Part shown: piece by piece, positions 33,691-45,600 of the stretch
How positions within the stretch are numbered: the first letter of the stretch is position 1
How the letters are laid out: the number at the start of each line of letters is the position of its first letter
NCBI GenBank assembly: GCA_037951105.1
Contig: JBAMJV010002050.1
Location: forward strand, 5,001 to 69,000
Reading direction: 5' to 3'
Source of the DNA: Echinarachnius parma
Taxonomy: Eukaryota > Echinodermata > Echinoidea > Clypeasteroida > Echinarachniidae
DNA length: 64,000 nucleotides
Translations under genes and position numbers: made by a program
The notes under the pieces: generated by a model
What the model was told of the DNA's origin: nothing
The model's input: the letters and a program-made list of their open reading frames with translations, nothing else
Database searches by the model: none

Positions 33691-36600
33691 CTGAAATGGG
33701 ATATAATAGAGAGAAGAAGAAGAAGAAAGACTGAGATTGAAGTAAGATTGAATTGACAGAAAATATTTAAAACAAGATAAAATTTTAAATATTTTAAATA
33801 TCTTAAACCTCTAACTGCTTGGTCTGAGAGGTTAACTTTTATGGGAAATAAACCACAAAACTACAACCCTACATATTTTACATACCCAGATCATAGGAAT
33901 GGATTTCTTGGCCTGTCTTGCAGGTCTCTGGGGAAGGGGGGAGGCTATTTGCTGGTTATCAACCGTTAGTTCAAAGGCTCACTTATTGCCAGCTTCAATG
34001 TTCATGTTTAATTTTGTAATTCAGAAAATGCAGTGAAAAATGGCATAATTGATATGTTATGTTACTTTATATTGTGATACATTAACCTGTTCCCGTGGAG
34101 ATTCTGAAATCCCCATTGACTTTGTACATAGCCCACTCGGTTCCCGTAGGCAAGGGGTTAAGTTACGACATCGTTTCATTATAATTACACATAAACTAAC
34201 CCTGATTGTGGGAATGGGTTTCTTAGGCTGTCTTGCTGGTCTCTGTGGGGCTGGTTGTTGGTCCTCTCCCGTCAGATCCAGGGCTCGCTTGTTGCCGGCT
34301 ACAAGCTTGATCCGTTCTTCCATGTAGGGCCCAAATGAGGGCAGGTGCTGTACAGCATGAAGAACAAATTAATCATTATAAGCCTTAGATAACGAAATAG
34401 GTAGGAAGAGCATGCACTCTCAAATCAGTGGGATTCTGAGTTAGAATCCAGAGCATTTTCTCTATTATTCATATGTTCCATTCTTCATCTTCTTTTATCT
34501 TCTTTTCGTTCATATTCTAAACCTTTTTTTTCTCTACTATCATTAAATTCCTCTCCAACATATGTTCCTTCTATTTCTCTGTATTATCACATCTGTAATT
34601 TATATTTTCCTATCCTCCATATTTTGATTCTTCTGTTCTCTCATTATCTCATCTGCCATCTATTCATTTCCCATCTGTAACACCCATCCTCACCTTGCCA
34701 ATGACATCGGCCACTCGGACCACTTTGCCTCTCTGGTGTCTGAAGGTAGGCGGGCTCTGTCCGTCCCAGTCTGCTAGCTCACCCAGACTGTCTAGGTACA
34801 GCAGGGCCTGTAGTCCCGTTACATAGTCCTCGATCAACGTAAAGTCCTGGTTCTGGACGGCACTGCACACCTGGGTAAAGAAAAGTGTAAAAATCAAATC
34901 AAGTCTGATTTTAAATCATATCTGTCTATCCCAGTCAGCTAGTTCATATCTGTTCTGAAGGTAGAGCAAGACCTGAAATCAAGTCTGTAATCAGTGTGAA
35001 GTCCTGGTTTGGGATAGCACTGCAGCTCGGCAGGCCAACAAAAAGATTCACATAAAGGTTTTCCCGCTGACCAAAATAAACTAAACAATTATACGTCATA
35101 TATTATGTTGTCAGCTAGTTTGTTAAGGCTATGGTGGTAGCAGGGCTTGTAGTCCTGTCACATAGTCCTCCGTCAATGTGAAGTCCTGGTTCTGGATGGC
35201 ACTGCAGATCTATTGCAAGCACAAACAAAATGTATGACTTCAGAAGAAACTACAAGTTTGATTAGACTACAGGTAGAGCAGGACCTGCAGACTGCAGTCA
35301 TTTCACTTTAGTCCTCGATCAATGTGAAGTCCTGGTTCTGGATTGCACTGCACACCTGGGGTTTAACTAAAGAATTCATTTTTTTAGTTTGCACTGAACC
35401 CAAGAAACTAGAATGCTTAATTAAATGACATAACATGTCTGCCTATCCCAGTTAGCTAGTTTGTCTAAGCACTGAAGGTAGAACAAAGCCTGAAGTTATT
35501 TCTCATAGTTATCATAGTTCTCATTCTGGATGGTACACAGAGTTGTTCTTATGTTACCTGTACTGCGCTAGCACCAGCATGCAGGAACTGCAGTGCCGCA
35601 TCAGGCAAGTCCATGCCTCCCGTCACTAAGATGGGCAAGCCAGGCAGGCTCTTTGTCCCACAATTCATCATAATAAGACAACAAGAAAGGCTAGAAGGTC
35701 GGGTAAATTGTTTGTGCTGCCATCCTACAATTCAACATGATAAGAAACCACAAAGGCTGTTCATACATGTATTGATTATTCCATTATTTACCTGTACTGC
35801 GCCTGTCCCACGCCTCCCGTCGCTAGGATGGGAAAGCCGGGCAAATTATTTGTGCTGCTTTTATACAGTATATGTGAACTTACACCACAAAACAACCTTT
35901 ATGTCGCTGTGGTAGTTTCTCTTTTATTAGCTAAAATATTCATATTTTGGTATTTCCTGAATAAGCATATTTTAATCTAGCTTCTGTAACATTTTGAGCA
36001 TCGGAACTCATGTTTAAATATTATTTTAGTCATCTAATAAATGAGATCTTATTACTGCGCTTGAATGGACACTGATCTTTTAAGTGGCCGGTTTCTTCCT
36101 TATTTTAAAAATGCTTCAGCCATATTCCAAATCTTTGGTGTTCATTTTGAGAGGGTTTGCTTAGTCCAAATATGACGAATGATAACCCATTTTAAAGGTA
36201 ATGACTTATATTTTAATGTTTTATGAAAAACAGCACAATCTGTTTTCCCTACTTATTGGTCGTTTTGTGGTGTAAGGTCACATATTGTAATCAGAAAATT
36301 ACAGAGAGAAATGATTAAAATTCTAACCTGTACTGCGCTAGCACCAGCATGCAGGAACTGCAGTGCTGCATCAGCAGAGTCCACGCCTCCCGTTGCTAGA
36401 ATGGGAAAGCCGGGCATGTTGTTTGCGATGGCAGACACCGCCTTCAGTGCGATTGGTCTGATTGCATTGCCAGACACTCCACCATATGTTGTGCGTTTGG
36501 CCTTTCCCACTGCCGGCCATGCACTGCTGTTTCCCTTCAGTCCCATTAGACCGGAAACCGTGTTGGTAGCAGTCACACCATCAGCTTTGCCTATAAACAT

Positions 36601-39600
36601 AAAATAGAGAGAATTTACATGAGCTTGCCTTACAGAGCTAAAATCTTTGAATGCCTAAGTACATAACATTTTAATTCAAAGAATGAAGCATTCATTTTAA
36701 AATTCTGCCATTCCAAAAGGAACTACCTAACTTTCTTGGGTCATACATGTATATGTCAGAAAGCCAAACTAATCATAGACAAAAGCTCAATTTGGATACA
36801 CATGCGGTTAGTCTTTATACTGCAGTACACAGTATTTTTGGTAGAGTCAGTTGATCTAGACAAATCAAATTCTTAACTTCAGAACCCTATTGCTAGGTTT
36901 TTCCTGTAAACTACTTTTAAAATCACTATAAGAAAGATTCTCATCATGAGTTGAATTAGCAAAATTACATGCATTATAATATAAATCTAATCAGACGGAT
37001 ACATGTGCGTGCCCAGTTAATGTCAAATAATAATCATTATACTGTACCTTCCTTTGCGGCACGAGCAATTGTCACGATGTTGGTCACATTGGGTGTCAGC
37101 TTGGCGAAGAATGGGATGTTGACAGCAGCTCGCACCCAGCGACAGATGTTTAGGACCATTTCTGGGTCCTGTCCACAGGCTAGACCCATCCCCTTCTCTC
37201 CCATGCCATGGGGGCATGACAGGTTGAGCTCCAGGGCATCAGCCCCAGCCGCCTGTAACATAACAAACAAGTTTGTTGAGATATCGCGAGAACGAAAATG
37301 GGACGGACGTACGTATGGACGGACTGAATGCCTCTGGCCACTTCGTTGGCGGAGGCATAACAAATATAAGTGGTAGAAAATGTTTATTAACATTCTTTCT
37401 TTTTTTAACAGGACAAATACACCTGCAAGGTTTAGCATCCAGGCTAGGTCTATGCTCCAGCCACCTGTAACATAACAACAAACATAAGTAGTAGAAAACG
37501 TTTATTAACATTCTTTCTTTCTTTTTTTAATGGGACAAATACACCTGCAAGGTTTAGCATCCAGGCTAGGTCTGTGCCCATCTCTCCCATGCCATGGGGG
37601 CATGCCAGGATCAGTTCCAGGGCATCAGCCCCAGCTGTCTGTAATTCAACAAATAAATGAATTAAACATGAAATGTATTTGGGCTAGGTTCATGTCCTTT
37701 TCCCCCATGCAATGAGGACATAGAAGGTCCCGCCTTAGCCCTCTGCCTCAGCCGCCCGTAATACATCACGAATATTAATATTAGTTTTAAACATTTTTTT
37801 CTCGAAAATAGAATTATAAAATCACTCATAAAAATCAAAACCCATTTTATTTTTCTGTTACAGTTAGCAAAACAAGGTCCAAGAAAAATGTTTAAAGGGG
37901 ACCACCAGGCAAAGAACAACACATTATTATATGTTTTGGTACCGTTTTGTGATATCAAATAGATACCCAACATTTTGCAAAGGGTTGTGTAATTCATAAA
38001 CAAAGCAATTAATTTCCACCATTTACGGAACCACTGCTATTTCCTGGTTCCATACGGGCCAACCATTTGCGAGTGCGCCAATGCTATTCACGCGTACGTT
38101 TGTAGACAATAGATTCCCGGGCGATTCGTTCGCTCTGCACACGTTGCAATTCACCGCACACATAGCAGTCTGCGTAATTCAGACCGCATGAACGCATGCT
38201 TTAGAATGGTGATGCGTTTCCAATTATTTTTGTTTCTTTCTGGAAACATATTTTTGTGAACTTGTTGATGGAATGGAATACTAAAGATGTTACCTTTCTT
38301 TAATAAGAATATTATTTTTGGGTGGTGGTACCCTTTAAGTTCCAGTTGTTTTGGTTGATCGTGACAAAGTTACTAAATCTCTTGAAGATATCCAGCTAAT
38401 GCTTCATATATTGACATCTTGGCCAGCTTGGTCCAATCATCCTTGTTTAAGCTGCACTTGATGCTGGCAATAACCATACGATCCGGGAAGTCACGCTTGA
38501 ACTCAGTGACGATCTGGCACCAGAAAGCCACGGTCATCGGAAACATACCCTTATCAACTCAGCACTTAATCATAACTCCCCGGGGAGCATACATTGACTT
38601 ACCTCCGACTCCTTAGCCAGCTTGGTCCAATCATCCTTGTTGAAGCTGCACATGATGCTGGCAATCACAATACGATCCGGGAAGTCCCGCTTGAGCTCAG
38701 TGACGATCTTGCACCAGTAAGCCGCCGTCTTCTCACTAATCAACTCAATGTTGAGGAACGATCCTTGCCCAGGCCCGTACAGGTGGCCCGACGTCGTTCC
38801 GCGCACAATGCGCGGCGAGACATTTGTGATTATGTCCTGAATGAACCAGTGGAAAAATTGATATGAATACGCATGGGAAATACAATTCAAGACCAATTCA
38901 GGCCTGTAGCAAGAATTTTTAAGGGGGGTGCATAAATTACAAAATCTGGCACCAATATGCCACTTTCTTCTCACTGATCAACTTGATGTTGAGGAACGAT
39001 CCCTGCCCAGGCCAGTAAAGGTGGCCGGATGTTGTACCACAAAACAATGCACGGTGACAGAAAATGATATAAATGAGCATGAGAAAGAACCAAGTTATAT
39101 TTGAATATGCCTAGGAGAGAAATACTGGTTAAATCAAAAATCTAGATGGGACCATACGAATTCTGGCAGTTTGTGGTGGCATATCTGTCATAATTTGCTA
39201 GATTTTCCAGTTATTAACTATTCAATGCGCTTTACCATCTCTCCAATGTAATCTAGCATGAAATTATGTATGTCTTTAATTTTCTCTCAAATATTCATAC
39301 TGTCTATGATAACCTCAAGTCTACTGGGAAACTATTCTACACTGTAGGGCTTGCAAAATGAAATACTACGTTCCCCTCTCTATAATTGGTTCTTGGCATC
39401 ATTAGCATTGATGAGTCTACCGTAAAACTCCGTGTATAAGACACACTTTTTTTCCGTCGGAAAATTTTCAAAGTGGGGGGGTGTGTTTTATACACAGGTA
39501 CAGCCAAAAAATAAAAAATAAAAAATTGGGGGAGGGGGGACACCCTGTAAACATGTTGAATGTGTATAACACATGGTTTAGGGTATGACAAGAACTTACT

Positions 39601-42600
39601 GTCAGTGGTAGCATTCAGCTAAATATACCTTTTTCTCACACACAAAATATTGGTTACAGATGTAAAAATTGCAAGTTTATTGAGCAGTAATACTGCTGCT
39701 AATGAATATTCATACATTCGTGAGCAGCAGTACTAATTAAATATGCAATTTTCTAACCAGTGGTTATAAATTTTGCTTATAATTAAAATTAGTTAGTAGT
39801 AAATTTAGAAAATTGCATTATATTTAGTGAGTATTGGTGCTCATGAATATTCATGAATATGAATATGAATATTTATGAGCACCAGTGTTACTGCTAAATA
39901 AATGTGCAATTTGTGTACTAACCACTATTTTTATGTGAGAAAATGATTGATGAATGCTACATTCAACATTAAGCTTTTGTCATGCCCTAAAAATAAATGT
40001 TTTTTTTTTTTTTTTTTTTTTTTTGCTGTGAAAGTTGGGGGTGCGTTTTATACACGAGTGCGTCTTATACACGGAGTTTTACGGTACTCTAGAACGATGA
40101 TGACAGTTTGCACTACATTGAAAGAAATCATTCTTACCTTATCAAGAACGTAAGTCTTCGTGACGACGAATCCCCAGCCAGCCTCGAAGGCGCGCCTGAT
40201 CATGGGTGCAGAGGTGGTGGGCGGGGCGCTGGCAAGGCCATAGGGGTTGGGGAACTTCAGTCCACATATCTCCACACTGGTGTCCACCAGGTCAATCGGG
40301 GTGTAGAACTTGGGCAGGGCTGGAGTGCTGGGTATGGGGATGCCATGTAAAGACTGCAGTTGTGAACAGACGGAGAGAAAGACAAGTTTCTATGAGGTAT
40401 GATACTGTTTTCATCTTCTTTCATTTGATTGTTGTCATCCTGATGCCATTTCAGAAGTACAAATCTGTTTGAGAAGACTATATCGGAATATAATGTAAGG
40501 ATAACATCAAAAGAATTGAAGAACTGTACAGTTTGCCTAAAGTATTAAGGAAAAGAATACAAAAAACAAGAATCAACCTGTTAAATAATTTAGTCCTCAT
40601 ATCTCCACACTAATGTCGACCTGGCCCCATATTCATAAACCATGCTAGCTTAGTTCCTCGCTAAGTGTACTTTAAATGTGCAGTTTATTTAGCAACAAAC
40701 AGTTTTCCTAGTCCCCAACTAGGGTCAACTGGGTAAGCCTTAGGTACCCTCTAAGTTAACCTTAGTTAGCAACTAAAAGATCTTGTGTATAATTCTTAGC
40801 CACGTCATCCAAAATAGACTTAGCAAGGAACTAAGCTAGTGGGCTTTCATAAATATGGGCCCAGGTCGAAAGGGGTGTAGAACTTGGGCAGGGCAGGGCT
40901 GGGGTGCTGGGTATGGGTATACCATGTAGAGACTGCAGTTGTGAACAGCAAATAAAAAGAAACATTATACACATTCTATAACGTATATGACAATACAAAT
41001 TGCTAATATCAACATGAAGAGGTTACACTATTCAAGTCATTCAATTGACCTCAGCCAAGATATATATCAGCCAGTTAAAAATAACAGTTGTCACTAAACT
41101 TCACTTATTGTTACTCACTTGAAGGTACTTGTGTATGAACCATGCAGCCGTCTTGCCATCATTGACCGACTCCACGGTGGTCTGGGCTACACCCCCCAGG
41201 TCGCCCCCACAGAAAGCCCACGGCTCGCTCATCTGCATCGACTCAGCAGACACCTCAGGGAGCCCCCACGTGTTGAACTTCATGGGAGCCAGTGCCTTCT
41301 TGACTGTAGAGAAGTTTTTAAAAATGAGATACATGAAATACCAACTTTGGTTACTGTGATCACAAACATTATCATGTATATATCAATATAATTATAGGAG
41401 CACATGAAATGTGTTTGTACATCTACCGTTAATGTCCATAGTATACTTGTGGTTAACAGAATGTTTTACTGAATTTAAAGGGACTTTCAGTTTTGGTTTA
41501 GAGGGTGCTTCAAGAAAGGGTTTAGAGGTTTAGAGGTTGCATCAAGAAAGGTAATACAAAACTATGTGTACAATTTGAAAAATTTCAAAATTTCAAAAAC
41601 AGAATCAGATTTGTTTTATCAAAATCACTTCAGAAATGGCTTAATATCCATAAATATATCTGATTGGAATAAATGTTGGGAACCAAATTTTATTCACTCA
41701 TTAATTAGAAAATGTTCGACAAGAACTGTACTTTCCCATCGCGGATGCTGCAAAAGTATCTTTGAAACTAACCATCTTCATTGAGCAGGGTAGAGCCGAA
41801 AGCGGAGATGATGTAATCAGTCTTGAGCCTTATCATCTGCTCCTCATCTTCAATCCACTTCCCGTCATCATCCTGCTCTGTACGGCATAGTTCCAGACCA
41901 GCTACATGGCCCCCTTTCAGTATCACCTTACGCGGGGCCAAGAACGGCATGAATTCACACCTCTCCTCCCTAGCAACATCCATCTATGCAAAAATTAAGA
42001 AAAAATCATTCAAATCATACAATTCACATCATTATAACAAATTTATATGGTAAATTCACTATATTTCATGATTTCTAGACATGGTTTTGTAATTGGATTA
42101 GTTTGTGGAGCCTAGATGGGCATGAATTCACAACTTTGCTCATTAATAGCAACATCTATTTATGCAATAAAGAAAGAAAAAAACATTCAAATCATACAAG
42201 TCACAAGTACATGTATAACAGATTAATTCACTATATTTCATGTTTTCAACATCAGTAAAGGTTGGAATATATCCACTTATTCAGATATATGTAAAGAGCT
42301 TTTTTGACTGTTTTGACTGTACCATCAACTTAAAATACAATATATTATTTGTATGTTCACAATGACTTTTTATGCCTCCGCCAACGAAGTGGCCGGAGGC
42401 ATTATGTTTTCGGGTTGTCCGTCCGTCCGTACGTACGTCCGTCCGTACGTACGTACGTCCCGTTTTCGTTCTCGCGATATCTCAAGAACTGGTTGACGGA
42501 TCAATTTCAAACTTAGTATGAGTGTACATATTGGGGTGGCGATGATCTGATTAGATTTTAGGGGTCATGGAGTAAAGGTCAAGGTCACAGGACACAATAC

Positions 42601-45600
42601 ATATGCAAAAATGCCTTGTTCTCGCGATATCTCAAGAACCAGTTGAGGGATCAAAGTTCTTCAAACTTGGTATGAGTGTACATTTTGGGGTGGCGATGAT
42701 CTGATTAGATTTTGGGGTTCATAAGGTCAAAGGTCAAGGTCGCAGGACACAATACATGTGTAAAAATGCCTCATTCTTGCGATATCTCAAGAACCGATTA
42801 ACAGATCAATTTCTAACTTGGTATGAATGTACATATGGGGTAGCAATGATATGATTAGAATTGAGGGGTCATGAGGTCAAAGGTCAAGGTCACAGGACTA
42901 AATATATATGCCAAAATGGCTTGTAATGGCAAAATTTCAAGAACTGAATGTCAGATTCAAACTCGGTACCTGAATGTATCATAAAGAGTCAACGTAGCCA
43001 TAAAATGTTGGGGTCATGAGATTGAGGTCAAGGTCACAGGACTCATACATGCAAAAAAGCTTGTAATGGCAAAATATCAAGAACTAAATGTAAGATTTCA
43101 ATCAAACTTGGTACCTGAATGTTTCTTAGGGAGCCAATGTAGCCATCAAAGTTTGGGGTCATATGGTCAAGGTCACAGGATTAAAAATGTATGAAAAATA
43201 TTTTTACAAAATTAATTCAGTGCATGTTATTTGGGCTTGATATTAAAATCGCGTGATAGCGGAGGCATAATTTTCGACTGCGCGCAGTCGAAGATCCATC
43301 TAGTTTATCTTATGATGGCAATGTCAGATAATTCATGCTTCAGCATTAAAAATAATACCAATAAGATTCATCATCAAATAATATAGGGGCCGGAGTAAGC
43401 TATAAAATAAAATATTATATTCATGAAAATTACTGGTATCGTAAAAATATGTGTATGATTATAAACTTTAATGCATACTGCATGTAGTATGTTATTGTTA
43501 GTACCAGTACTTTTTCTTGTGACTCGTAAACATCCTGATGTAATCAATCACACGCAGCAGCTTACATCAAATTATATTTCTGATAACTTATTCCAGAAAA
43601 TACAAGCATGACAGTTCATATCAATATTTGTTGGTATCTCATATGAATAATAATATATATGACAAATTTATATAGCGCTTAAAGTGATGCCTGTAAAGTG
43701 TCAGATATTGCACAAAATGACATTTGAGACTTCAATCCTACATCAATATCATTGTAAAATATAATTGAAAGATTTGTGAAAGTTTGAAAGAAAACGAACA
43801 GTGTTTACCTAGTGAAAATAACGAATATTGAGTTAATATTTTATCACCGAATACTGATGGCCTTCCGTAGATTTGTCGCAGTAATGTTCGTCCGTTTGAT
43901 CTCGACGATATCCGCACACGTGTGTATACATGTACAGACGGTACGGAATTCAAATTCATGGAATTTGCGCACGCATGATCGGCTCAATTACATGTCTGGT
44001 CGGGAAGATTTCCCACGCGCGCTGGCTGGACGTATTCAGCTGAGGCAATTGTACTTTTTATCAAAAGCCTTGATCAACGCTTTACTTTCAATGATAATTA
44101 TCTTCATACTAAAGGGACATTTGAAAAAATCCAAATCAGAAGAAGTTTCAATAAAATATTATGGATATGATCCCTTGTATTGTAATTAATAACAAACATT
44201 ACTAATGGGAGTACACAGTACACACTTAGCAATTTTCACTACTAACCTCTTCTGGCACGGCTCTAATGGTGGTGAAACCCTTCCTAAAGACGATGTAGAC
44301 GCGTTTGGCCCCGCAGCGGAGAGCTGAGGTGGCGCAATCAAAAGCGGTGTCGCCCGCACCAAGTACGATCACGTTACCCCGCAGGGTAGGCAGGCTGGAT
44401 TTACAGGAACACATACCTGGGGGCGAGAGAATGTGTGATGAGGTTTCTTTTTCTTTTACCAAAAGGACTACAATATAACTTCTTAAAAAATAATGTTGAA
44501 TTACATAGCGAAGAAAAACTGATTACATGATATATAGGGCCTACATTTTCGTTCCTTTTCTATTTTTATTACAAAAGTGTTATTATAGTAGATAAGCTGC
44601 AGTTTTCAGCATTTTGTTGCATCATTGTTTTGTTATGACATTGAATGCACATCCATTTTGGTACCCAGACAATGCATGAGTTGGCAGATGAAAAATGAAC
44701 ACCAACCATGCATTGTCTATGTATTGCCTACGACACACAACTGAATGTAAATGTATGCATGAGTCAACATACCTGCTTTGCTGGCCTTGGCCACTTTGGG
44801 CAGGAAATCCTTGGATGTAAAGAAGCCCTGGTCCTCGGTGAGATCCTGGAACATGGGAGCACGCTTGGCCTCGGGTAGACCAAGACCAACAAACACAGCA
44901 TCATGGCCAGAACTCTTCAAGGATTCCAGGCTCATTCCATTTATCCCCAGACCCTTGTTGAGTTCCACCTGTTGGGAAAGACAGGATAAAGTCAGAATCA
45001 AAGGAATGACTTCAATCATAATTGTAAAAATAAACAATATCTGGTTCAGTATAATGATAATAATACTAATAATATTGAAATATATACGTATATGGCCTAA
45101 GCATTGATTATCAATAACCAGTTTTGATTGTGAATTATTTGACTGAACCCCTTGCCTGCAGGAACCAGGTGGGCTATGAACAAAGTCTATGGGAATTGCA
45201 GAATCTCAAAGGGAACAAGTTAATAATAAACCCAAACGATTTAAATGACCCTACAGAAGATGGTATATTACCTTCACACCAAGATCTTTCATTTGGTCGA
45301 CCTCGAACGAAACAACTTCATAGGGCAGACGGAATTGGGGGATCTCGGCAGAGCTAAGACCTCCGATGAAAGATTCCTTCTCATAGACTGTGAGGGCAGT
45401 ATAACCCAGGCGAGCCAGGAAGGTGGCGCAGCTGATACTGGCAGGGCCGCAGCCAATCAGAGCCACCTTGGATTGGTAGCTGAAATTCAGAAATATGCAC
45501 AAAAAAGTACAATATGTATGATTGCTATGAAGACATGGCAATCATTCAGAGCCACTTTTGATAGGTAGCTGGAGCAGTAATCATAATAATTATAACAATT

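Noticed and set aside
43812..44189. 125-codon plus-strand frame in DPYD intron 8
   Set aside because: No domain, and embedded in an intron of the opposite-strand gene.
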